Positions 1-4,962 of a stretch of DNA of 5,523 nucleotides are shown here, in pieces. Numbering within the stretch: position 1 is the first letter of the stretch; each line of letters begins with the position of its first letter. A program made the translations under genes and the position numbers. A model generated the notes under the pieces. The model ran no database searches. It was given only the letters and a program-made list of their open reading frames with translations, and was not told the DNA's origin. The stretch is from Paracoccaceae bacterium (lineage in GTDB: Bacteria; Pseudomonadota; Alphaproteobacteria; Rhodobacterales; Rhodobacteraceae), in assembly GCA_026982275.1 (NCBI GenBank), contig JALSHK010000062.1, positions 1 through 5,523 on the forward strand. The letters are read 5' to 3'.

Positions 1-1
1 A

Positions 2-1180
2 ATGGCGCGCTTTGGTCGCGAAGCGCTGAATAATCCGGCGAATCCGTTTTCACAAAGCTATGGCGCGCGGGTTGGTGCAGCAGGGCTGGATATGTTTGTC
101 AAAGCCACCAAGCGTTATGACAAGCCGGAATTCGAACTGGATCATACGGTTATTGACGGGAAAACGGTGAAGGTTTCCGAAGACATAGCGCTCAGCCTGC
201 CCTTTTGTGATTTGCTGCATTTCAAGCGCGATACCGAGGCGAAATCGCAAAAACTGCTGATCATTGCGCCGCTTTCAGGCCATTATGCCACGCTTTTGCG
301 CGGCACGGTAAAGGAAATGCTCCCCGAACATGATGTCTATATTACCGACTGGACCGATGGTCGCGATATCCCGCTAAGTGCCGGAGATTTTGATCTTGAT
401 GATTATGTGGATTATTTGATTGAATTTTGTGAAAAACTTGGCGAAGACGGGGAGCGCCCTGCTGTGCTGGCCGTGTGCCAGCCTGGCGTGCCGATGCTGG
501 TGGCGGCGGCTTTGATGGCCACGGATAAAGCTCCCTTCCGGCCCAGCTCGATGACATTGATGGGCGCGCCGATTGATACCGCGCTGAATCCGCAAAAGCC
601 AAACGAGCTGGCGACCTCCAGGCCGCTCAGCTGGTTCGAAAAAAATGTGATCACAAAAGTGCCGTGGCCGAATGCGGGATTCATGCGGCGGGTATATCCG
701 GGGTTTTTGCAGCTTTCCGGTTTTATGTCGATGAACCTTGATCGCCATGTGAGCGCGCACCGGAACCACTTTCATAATCTGGTTCAGGGGGATGGGGATA
801 GCGCGGAATCCCACCGGAAATTCTATGATGAATATATGGCGGTGATGGACCTGTCAGCAAATTATTACCTGCAAACCATTGAGCGGGTGTTTCAGAAGCG
901 GTTACTGGCCGTTGGTGAATATGTTTATCGGGAAAAGCTGGTGAATCCATCCCTGATTACCGATATCGCCTTGATGACGGTAGAGGGTGAAAAGGACGAT
1001 ATTACCGGCCTTGGCCAAACCGAAGCGGCGCATAAGCTGGTGAAAACACCCGAGAAAATGCGCCAACACTATGTGCAGCAAGGTGTTGGGCATTACGGGG
1101 TTTTTAATGGTTCGCGCTGGCGAAACATCATTGCGCCAAAGGTTAAAGATTTTATCTCGGCCCATCGGAAAAATGGCTGA
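2..1180 (+). CDS. phaZ: Intracellular polyhydroxyalkanoate (PHB) depolymerase PhaZ, 5'-partial
   Basis: Cytoplasmic alpha/beta-hydrolase that breaks down stored polyhydroxybutyrate granules. The 392 visible residues match the intracellular PhaZ family throughout: an N-terminal NPANPFSQSYG stretch, KRYDKPEFEL (residues 38-47), LLIIAPLSGHYATLLRGTV, and a lipase-box-like AVCQPGVP in which cysteine (C159) replaces the usual serine. EGEKDDITGLGQT (328-340) carries the acidic residue, and GVGHYGVFNG supplies H364. The Cys-Asp-His triad is the family signature; from memory the Ralstonia eutropha enzyme has Cys183 and His388. The same offset of 24 for both residues suggests about two dozen N-terminal residues lie left of the window. 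The frame is open to the left edge, so the ATG at 2 is probably internal. The stop overlaps the start of the metallopeptidase gene, suggesting co-transcription. Confidence 0.93.
   Translation: MARFGREALNNPANPFSQSYGARVGAAGLDMFVKATKRYDKPEFELDHTVIDGKTVKVSEDIALSLPFCDLLHFKRDTEAKSQKLLIIAPLSGHYATLLRGTVKEMLPEHDVYITDWTDGRDIPLSAGDFDLDDYVDYLIEFCEKLGEDGERPAVLAVCQPGVPMLVAAALMATDKAPFRPSSMTLMGAPIDTALNPQKPNELATSRPLSWFEKNVITKVPWPNAGFMRRVYPGFLQLSGFMSMNLDRHVSAHRNHFHNLVQGDGDSAESHRKFYDEYMAVMDLSANYYLQTIERVFQKRLLAVGEYVYREKLVNPSLITDIALMTVEGEKDDITGLGQTEAAHKLVKTPEKMRQHYVQQGVGHYGVFNGSRWRNIIAPKVKDFISAHRKNG
646..655. promoter_or_regulatory. Internal copy of TGTGATCACA palindrome (candidate auxiliary operator)
   Basis: A perfect 10-bp palindrome identical to the core of the dyad at the GntR gene start (1879-1888). 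It lies inside phaZ, where it reads Val-Ile-Thr. A regulatory role is inferred only from identity to the other copies; a coding coincidence is possible. Confidence 0.3.
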
Positions 1181-1865
1181 AACCCTGGATATTGGTGATC
1201 CGCCGGTCAGGGTTTTGCTGCGCCGAAATGCACGCGCCAAGCGGATGACGCTGCGAGTGAGCGCGGCTGACGGCACCATTCGCCTGACACTGCCCAAGCG
1301 CGGCAGCTTACGTTCGGCGAAGCGCTTTTTGCTGGAGCAGGAGTGCTGGCTGCGCGAGCAATCAGCCAGTATGCCAGCGCGAATCGTAATTTCGGAAGGC
1401 GTTTCCATTTCGCTTGAGGGTGAGGGTTTTACCTTGGATCGCCATCAGGGCACTCGGGTTATTATTGCGCCGGGAAAGATATTTTTGCCCATATCACGGC
1501 CAGCCGGCACTGCGCTGGAGGCGTTTATCAAGGCCCGGGGCAAGCCTGTGATCACATCTATGGTAAAGGCGGATTGCACGGCGCTGGGCGTGTCCTGTAG
1601 CGGGATCAGCCTGCGGGATCCGCGCTCGCGTTGGGGGTCTTGCAATTCAGAGGGTAAGCTTATGTTCTCATGGCGGCTATTTCTGGCCCCGCCTGTTGTG
1701 CTGCGCTATGTAGTCGCGCATGAGGTCGCCCATTTGCGAGAGATGAACCATTCCAGCCGGTTTTGGGCTGAGGTGGCTGGTTTGATGCCGGAATATGAGG
1801 TGCCCCGGCAATGGCTACGGCAAAATGGTGCCCATTTACACCGGTTCGATTTTAAATCCGCTTGA
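1173..1865 (+). CDS. YgjP/SprT-like M48-type zinc metallopeptidase (DUF45 family)
   Basis: Predicted 230-residue cytoplasmic zinc metallopeptidase of the YgjP/DUF45 type; its substrate is unknown. The first half (residues about 10-110) carries the beta-rich region with LLRRNARAKRMTLRVS (15-30). The second half holds the family signature RDPRSRWGSCNSEGKLMFSW (148-167), then the zinc site HEVAHLREMNHSSRFW: H183 and H187 with catalytic E184, and H193 as likely third ligand. Homologues usually start just before the (V/L)LRR segment, so I chose the ATG at 1173. The open frame reaches further upstream but there lies inside phaZ. This ATG overlaps the phaZ stop by 8 bases (ATGGCTGA), implying translational coupling; GGAA at 1167-1170 is only a weak and close ribosome-binding site. 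Confident in the family, unsure of its biological role. Confidence 0.9.
   Translation: MAETLDIGDPPVRVLLRRNARAKRMTLRVSAADGTIRLTLPKRGSLRSAKRFLLEQECWLREQSASMPARIVISEGVSISLEGEGFTLDRHQGTRVIIAPGKIFLPISRPAGTALEAFIKARGKPVITSMVKADCTALGVSCSGISLRDPRSRWGSCNSEGKLMFSWRLFLAPPVVLRYVVAHEVAHLREMNHSSRFWAEVAGLMPEYEVPRQWLRQNGAHLHRFDFKSA
1547..1556. promoter_or_regulatory. Internal copy of TGTGATCACA palindrome (candidate auxiliary operator)
   Basis: A second intragenic copy of the perfect 10-bp palindrome, inside the metallopeptidase gene (Val-Ile-Thr again). It lies 901 bp downstream of the phaZ copy and 332 bp upstream of the copy at the GntR start. Function is inferred from repetition only. Confidence 0.3.
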
Positions 1866-1891
1866 CCTGTAATGCATTTGTGATCACAAAT
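1862..1891 (+). promoter_or_regulatory. Candidate promoter of the GntR gene
   Basis: TTGACC at 1862-1867 matches the sigma-70 -35 element at five of six bases. ACAAAT at 1886-1891, after an 18-bp spacer, is a weak -10 (three of six). Transcription would begin about 1896-1898, at the start codon itself. The -10 lies inside the palindrome, so a bound repressor would block it. The -10 is poor, so this is tentative; read-through from phaZ is the alternative. Confidence 0.35.
1876..1891. promoter_or_regulatory. Perfect 16-bp palindrome, likely GntR operator
   Basis: ATTTGTGATCACAAAT is identical to its reverse complement and ends four bases before the GntR start codon. GntR regulators commonly bind dyads with GT and AC half-sites and often repress themselves, so autoregulation is the natural inference. 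CRP sites have similar half-sites but with a 6-bp spacer that is absent here. Confidence 0.65.
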
Positions 1892-1895
1892 AGAC

Positions 1896-2546
1896 ATGGC
1901 ATTGAAAAAAGAAATCAAAACCGAAGCGCTTCCGGCGCATGAGCAGGTATATCGGCGGCTGCGCAGCGAAATCATGAATGGTGCGATGAAGCCGGGAACC
2001 GTCCTGACCCTGCGCGGCGTGGCTGCCGGTTTCGGCTTTTCAATCACCCCGGTTCGGGAGGCGGTGCGGCGGCTTTGTGCCGAGGGCGCGCTGAGCGTTT
2101 CGCCTTCCGGACGGGTCAACACCCCCGAATTGAGCAATGACCGGATCGAGGAGCTGGCAGCCCTGCGGGCCTTGCTGGAGCCGGAGCTTTCGAGCCGGGC
2201 TTTGCCGCGCGCCCATACCGTTCTGATCGACCGGATGGAGGTTTTGAACGACACTATTGACCAGGCAATTATACAGGATGATGCGGCGGCCTATGTGCGA
2301 CTGAATCTGGAGTTTCACCGCAGCCTGTATCTGCGGGCGCAAGCGCCGGCGATGCTGGCGATGGTCGAGACGGTCTGGCTGCAATCCGGCCCGACCATGC
2401 GGCAGCTATATGGCAAAAAGCAGCGGCGAACAGCTTCGATCAATCACCGGAAGATTCTCGCTGCCCTGCGCGCAGGCGATGAGCCAAGCTTGCGGCTGGC
2501 AGTGCGGCAAGACGTGCTAAACGGGCTGCGAATGCTGGCAGAATAG
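1896..2546 (+). CDS. GntR-family transcriptional regulator, FCD (FadR-like) subfamily
   Basis: DNA-binding regulator of 216 residues, usual length for the subfamily. The N-terminal winged helix-turn-helix covers about residues 13-75: HEQVYRRLRSEIMNGAMKPG, then SITPVREAVRRLCAEGAL with the recognition helix. The all-helical FCD effector domain covers about 82-214 (IEELAALRALLEPELSSRAL, LEFHRSLYLRA, NHRKILAALRAGDEPS). FCD domains bind small carboxylates, often through a metal. H141 and H184 are present, but where many members have a first Asp and a last His this protein appears to have N137 and D206. The start follows an in-frame TGA at 1881-1883, so ATG 1896 is the first possible ATG. No Shine-Dalgarno sequence precedes it, and the palindromic operator occupies that position. 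Targets are unknown; its own gene and the phaZ cluster are candidates. Confidence 0.92.
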   Translation: MALKKEIKTEALPAHEQVYRRLRSEIMNGAMKPGTVLTLRGVAAGFGFSITPVREAVRRLCAEGALSVSPSGRVNTPELSNDRIEELAALRALLEPELSSRALPRAHTVLIDRMEVLNDTIDQAIIQDDAAAYVRLNLEFHRSLYLRAQAPAMLAMVETVWLQSGPTMRQLYGKKQRRTASINHRKILAALRAGDEPSLRLAVRQDVLNGLRMLAE

Positions 2547-2552
2547 CGCGGA

Positions 2553-3344
2553 TTACTGCCCGCGCACCAGCTTGGAAAAGCGATCGTAAATCGGCTCGGC
2601 AGCTGCAATAATCTCTCCACTTGTCAATGGGTTATCGCCTTTTTCAATCCCGTCCAGCAGGCCTCCTGCCTCCTTGACCAGCAGCAGGCCTGCGGCCATA
2701 TCCCATGGTTTAAGCCTGCGCTCCCAAAAGCCGTCATAGCGGCCTGCGGCCACATATGCGAGATCCAGCGAAGCCGCACCCCAGCGGCGCACACCGGCAC
2801 AAACCGGCAATATGCGGCCAAGGTCGGCGATGGTTTCGGGCAGATCGGCGCGGCCACCAAAAGGCAGGCCGGTGGCAAAAATGCTCTCGATCATCGCGGT
2901 GCGGCCCGATACCCGCAAGCGGCGGTCATTTACCCATGCACCGGCTCCTTTTTCCGCTGCAAAAAGCTCGTCTTTCAGCGGATCATAAATCACGGCAGCA
3001 ACGATCTCGCCCTTGAATTCCAGCGCGATCGAAATTGCCCAATGGGGCAGGCCGTGCAGGAAATTGGTAGTGCCGTCGAGCGGGTCCACGATCCAGCGGC
3101 GGGTAGGGTCCTTGCCGATGATCTCGGGAAATTCCTCACCCAGAAACCCGTAATTCGGGCGGGTTTCCATCAGGATTTCGCGGATGGTTTCTTCGGCCAG
3201 CTTATCGGCTCTGGAAACAAAATCCCCCGGCCCTTTGGAGGAGACCTGAAGGTTTTCGACTTCATTAAAATCGCGAATCAATTTGCGAGCCGCAATGCGG
3301 GCAGCCTTGATCATCAGATTCAAATTGGCGGAAGCTTGGGACAT
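2553..3344 (-). CDS. suhB: Inositol monophosphatase family protein (SuhB-like)
   Basis: Mg2+-dependent phosphatase of the inositol-1-phosphatase/SuhB family, 263 residues, full length. Motifs in order are GEE (69-71), WIVDPLDGTTNFLHG (84-98) with metal ligands D87 and D90, GVRRWGAASLDLAYVAAGRYDG (about 184-205), and WDMAAG (214-219) with D215. These are the family's metal-binding and catalytic residues, all intact. Likely substrates are inositol-1-phosphate or related sugar phosphates; in enterobacteria SuhB also joins rRNA antitermination complexes, which cannot be judged here. The ATG is preceded by an AGGGGGG ribosome-binding site. The gene converges on the GntR gene with only 6 bases between stop codons and no recognisable terminator, and diverges from the LuxR-type regulator gene. 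Confidence 0.95.
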   Translation of the reverse strand: MSQASANLNLMIKAARIAARKLIRDFNEVENLQVSSKGPGDFVSRADKLAEETIREILMETRPNYGFLGEEFPEIIGKDPTRRWIVDPLDGTTNFLHGLPHWAISIALEFKGEIVAAVIYDPLKDELFAAEKGAGAWVNDRRLRVSGRTAMIESIFATGLPFGGRADLPETIADLGRILPVCAGVRRWGAASLDLAYVAAGRYDGFWERRLKPWDMAAGLLLVKEAGGLLDGIEKGDNPLTSGEIIAAAEPIYDRFSKLVRGQ

Positions 3345-3348
3345 CGGA

Positions 3349-3355
3349 CCCCCCT
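3349..3355 (-). promoter_or_regulatory. Ribosome-binding site of suhB
   Basis: On the minus strand AGGGGGG lies four bases before the ATG. It is purine-rich and well enough placed to support the chosen start. Confidence 0.6.
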
Positions 3356-3370
3356 AAAACAATGTGTAAG

Positions 3371-3385
3371 CGCCTCCTATAGGCG
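3371..3385. repeat. Inverted repeat in the suhB promoter region
   Basis: CGCCT and AGGCG arms of 5 bp are separated by CCTAT. The dyad covers the candidate suhB -10 element, so it could be an operator. On the + strand it is followed by GTTTT, but there is no upstream + gene for it to terminate. Confidence 0.4.
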
Positions 3386-3404
3386 GTTTTATCGCAAAGG
3401 CCAA
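3376..3404 (-). promoter_or_regulatory. Candidate suhB promoter
   Basis: Read on the minus strand, TTGGCC (3404-3399) and TATAGG (3381-3376) are separated by exactly 17 bp, each matching four of six sigma-70 consensus bases. Transcription would start near 3369, giving a leader of about 25 bases that contains the ribosome-binding site. Confidence 0.45.
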
Positions 3405-3412
3405 GGGGGCGA

Positions 3413-3441
3413 TTGATTGATCCTGCCCCCGGGGCTAAAGT
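3413..3441 (+). promoter_or_regulatory. Candidate promoter of the LuxR-type sensor gene
   Basis: TTGATT (3413-3418) and TAAAGT (3436-3441) are separated by 17 bp, each with four of six consensus matches. The predicted transcription start falls at about the ATG at 3448, which would make a leaderless message. This fits the absence of a clear Shine-Dalgarno sequence there. Confidence 0.35.
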
Positions 3442-3447
3442 TGGCGC

Positions 3448-4674
3448 ATGGTGCGGATATGGTATATTTTTCTGGTATTTTGGCTGGCAGGCCCTGCGGC
3501 GGCGCAGGATCGGGTGTCTCATATCGGTGTGCTGGCTTTTCGCGGGGCAGAAACCACGCTTCAGGATTGGACACCGCTGGCTGAATATCTGACCCGAACC
3601 GTGGAGGGTTGGCGCTTCGAGATCGAGCCGGTAACGCTGGTTTCGGCCCCCGAGGAGATAAAATCCGGGCATCTTGATTTTCTGGTAACCAATCCGGGGC
3701 ATTATGTGGCGCTGGCCGCAGAATTTGGCCTTAGCCCGCTGGCAACGCGGGAAAAAGCCGATGGGCTGATGCGATTTGGCACTGCGATTATTGCCCGTGC
3801 CGATAGCGGTATCACCACATTGGATGATTTACGCGGCAAGCGGGTAGCGGCGGTTAGCCCTGATGCTTTTGGCGGATTCCAGCTGGGCTGGCATGAATTT
3901 ATGTCGCAAGGGGTGGACCCGTTTGAAGATTTCGACCCGTTGAAATTTATGGGTTTTCCCCATGACGAAATTATCAGGGCGGTGCAGCGCGGGGATGTGG
4001 ATGCGGGGATCATTCGCGGGGGATTGCTGGAGGCGCTGGCGGCGGAAGGGCGGTTTGATCTGTCGGAATTTGTGGTGCTGCACAGCAATAGCCAGATGGA
4101 TTTTCCCTATATGGTCAGCGGACAGCTTGTGCCGGAATGGCCATTTACCGCAGTGCCGGGGGTGGAAAAAAGCTTGCGGGAATCGGTGACTTTAGCGCTG
4201 CTGTTTACCCAAAGTCTGCAAGGCACCGGGCTGGCGGATAAATGGTCGGCCCCGCTTTCATATGAGGGGGTGCGGGCGTTGAGTGCGGCCTATCATGCGC
4301 GGACGAAGCCCCAAAGCCTGCAGATCTATTTTGTAGGGGTATTTTTGGCATTGCTGTCTATTTTCGGCTTCATTCGTTTTCGCAAGCCGCAAATCGAAAA
4401 GATCGTGCCTGAAACCATGCCGGAAACGGATCCGCAAGCCGCCAAAACCATTGCGCTTTTTGAAAGGCTCACCAAGCGGGAGCGCGAGGTATTGGCACTT
4501 ATCTGCCATGGTAGCGCTTCGAAGGATATCGCTGAAAAGCTGGGGGTGAGCCTGAAAACCATCGAGTATCACCGCTCCAATCTGCTGCAAAAAACCAAGG
4601 CCGGAACCACCGCGCATCTTGTTCAGCTCGCGACCCGTTTTGGCTATGACCTAGGGGATACCCTAGGAAAATAA
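3448..4674 (+). CDS. Membrane-anchored one-component regulator: PhnD/TtrS-like periplasmic sensor, TM helix, LuxR-type HTH
   Basis: Single polypeptide of 408 residues joining a periplasmic ligand-binding domain to a DNA-binding domain. Residues 1-19 form a signal peptide ending in GPAAA. Residues about 23-285 are a PhnD/TtrS-like binding domain: HIGVLAFRGAE, DFLVTNPGHYVAL (77-89), TTLDDLRGKRVAAVSPDAFGG (123-143), RGDVDAGIIRGGLLE (181-195) and VPEWPF (228-233). Residues 291-311 are one hydrophobic helix followed by RFRKPQ, so the C-terminus is cytoplasmic. Residues 340-396 are a LuxR/NarL-type helix-turn-helix (LTKREREVLALICHGSASKD, IAEKLGVSLKTIEYHRSNLL). There is no kinase, PAS or receiver domain, and no cysteine in the sensor domain. 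TtrS and ThsS sense tetrathionate and thiosulfate with this domain type, so a small oxyanion ligand is inferred. The downstream DsrE-family gene is the likely target. Some annotators would label it only a phosphonate-binding protein. Confidence 0.9.
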   Translation: MVRIWYIFLVFWLAGPAAAQDRVSHIGVLAFRGAETTLQDWTPLAEYLTRTVEGWRFEIEPVTLVSAPEEIKSGHLDFLVTNPGHYVALAAEFGLSPLATREKADGLMRFGTAIIARADSGITTLDDLRGKRVAAVSPDAFGGFQLGWHEFMSQGVDPFEDFDPLKFMGFPHDEIIRAVQRGDVDAGIIRGGLLEALAAEGRFDLSEFVVLHSNSQMDFPYMVSGQLVPEWPFTAVPGVEKSLRESVTLALLFTQSLQGTGLADKWSAPLSYEGVRALSAAYHARTKPQSLQIYFVGVFLALLSIFGFIRFRKPQIEKIVPETMPETDPQAAKTIALFERLTKREREVLALICHGSASKDIAEKLGVSLKTIEYHRSNLLQKTKAGTTAHLVQLATRFGYDLGDTLGK

Positions 4675-4737
4675 TTCAATATTCACGGGTATTTCCGAGT
4701 TACCTCCGCATAGCTTATGTGTGAGCCTTATGGGTAA

Positions 4738-4759
4738 GAACCGGGCTTGACCACGGTTC
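4738..4759. promoter_or_regulatory. Inverted repeat GAACCG-N10-CGGTTC, candidate activator site
   Basis: Perfect 6-bp arms with a 10-bp spacer, 22 bp in all, about 225 bp before the DsrE start. Size and symmetry suit a dimeric LuxR-type DNA-binding domain such as that encoded just upstream; the link is inference. GGGTA motifs at 4687 and 4732 are also repeated nearby. Confidence 0.35.
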
Positions 4760-4818
4760 ATCTACGAAGGGACTTTTGAAGAAGCTTGGCGGGAATGATA
4801 GAGCGGTTTTGGTTTTGG

Positions 4819-4848
4819 CCTGACCGCGCATTTTCGCGCTGGATCAGG
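4819..4848 (+). repeat. Bulged RNA hairpin in leader
   Basis: Outer arms CCTGA/TCAGG and inner arms CCGCGC with GCGC-T-GG form about 11 base pairs, interrupted by single-base bulges at 4840 and 4843, with the six-base loop ATTTTC. It lies in the leader of the DsrE-family gene. TGGCC (4816-4820) could alternatively pair with GGCCA (4857-4861). Confidence 0.4.
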
Positions 4849-4864
4849 ATTGGCGGGGCCAGGA

Positions 4865-4879
4865 CGGGCAATAAGCCCG
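4865..4879 (+). repeat. Small hairpin CGGGC-AATAA-GCCCG
   Basis: A perfect 5-bp GC-rich stem with a five-base loop, directly abutting the candidate antiterminator arm at 4880, on which it could stack. Confidence 0.4.
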
Positions 4880-4910
4880 CTGCGCCACACAATCTAGCAA
4901 CGAGGCGCAG
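4880..4910 (+). promoter_or_regulatory. Candidate antiterminator helix
   Basis: CTGCGCC (4880-4886) pairs perfectly with GGCGCAG (4904-4910) across a 17-base loop. The second segment is also the 5' arm of the following terminator-like stem, so the two helices exclude each other. This is the geometry of an attenuator or riboswitch expression platform. Confidence 0.45.
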
Positions 4911-4925
4911 GAGGCTGCGCCTTTT
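4903..4925 (+). terminator. Terminator-like hairpin in the leader (attenuator candidate)
   Basis: AGGCGCAG (4903-4910), loop GAGG, CTGCGCCT (4915-4922) form a perfect 8-bp GC-rich stem ending in TTTT (4922-4925) then AA. The T-run is short, so termination may be partial. It ends 37 bases before the DsrE start codon and so lies inside that gene's leader if transcription starts upstream. It might instead end a small RNA. Confidence 0.55.
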
Positions 4926-4928
4926 AAC

Positions 4929-4943
4929 GCCGGATCAACCGGC
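4929..4943 (+). repeat. Small hairpin GCCGG-ATCAA-CCGGC
   Basis: A perfect 5-bp stem with a five-base loop between the terminator-like stem and the ribosome-binding site. It does not cover the ribosome-binding site. Confidence 0.35.
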
Positions 4944-4951
4944 AAACCAAC

Positions 4952-4956
4952 GGGAG
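4952..4956 (+). promoter_or_regulatory. Ribosome-binding site of the DsrE-family gene
   Basis: GGGAG lies six bases before ATG 4963. It decides the start in favour of 4963 over the longer in-frame frame open since 4780, because translation from here begins with a proper signal peptide. Confidence 0.75.
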
Positions 4957-4962
4957 AAAAAT

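Larger units (their letters stand above)
4675..4962 (+). other. Structured 288-bp leader/intergenic region upstream of the DsrE-family gene
   Basis: No convincing gene lies here. The region holds a 22-bp dyad, a bulged hairpin, a small perfect hairpin, a three-segment terminator/antiterminator arrangement and another small hairpin before the ribosome-binding site. Two tiny frames, 4717-4737 (MCEPYG) and 4730-4750 (MGKNRA), could be leader peptides but lack clear ribosome-binding sites. I see no convincing sigma-70 promoter. Confidence 0.55.

Noticed and set aside
374..814. Long minus-strand open frame inside phaZ
   Set aside because: It lies antisense to a clearly conserved enzyme, has no family resemblance, and its His/Arg/Pro-rich composition is typical of a shadow frame.
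1071..1172. Upstream extension of the metallopeptidase frame
   Set aside because: It lies wholly within phaZ, its residues do not resemble the family, and homologues begin just before the (V/L)LRR segment, which fits ATG 1173.
1876..1891. CRP-binding site reading of the palindrome
   Set aside because: The half-sites TGTGA/TCACA match CRP, but CRP needs a 6-bp spacer and here they abut, so a GntR operator fits better.
1706..2254. Minus-strand open frame spanning the end of the peptidase gene and the GntR gene
   Set aside because: It is antisense to two recognised genes, is rich in Ser/Arg, and crosses the operator region; no domain is visible.
3265..3702. Minus-strand open frame across the divergent promoter region
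   Set aside because: It overlaps the suhB start and the sensor gene signal peptide; the protein looks like random shadow sequence.
4675..4737. Terminator after the sensor-regulator gene
   Set aside because: I see no GC-rich stem followed by a T-run directly after the stop; the first such element is the leader stem at 4903-4925.
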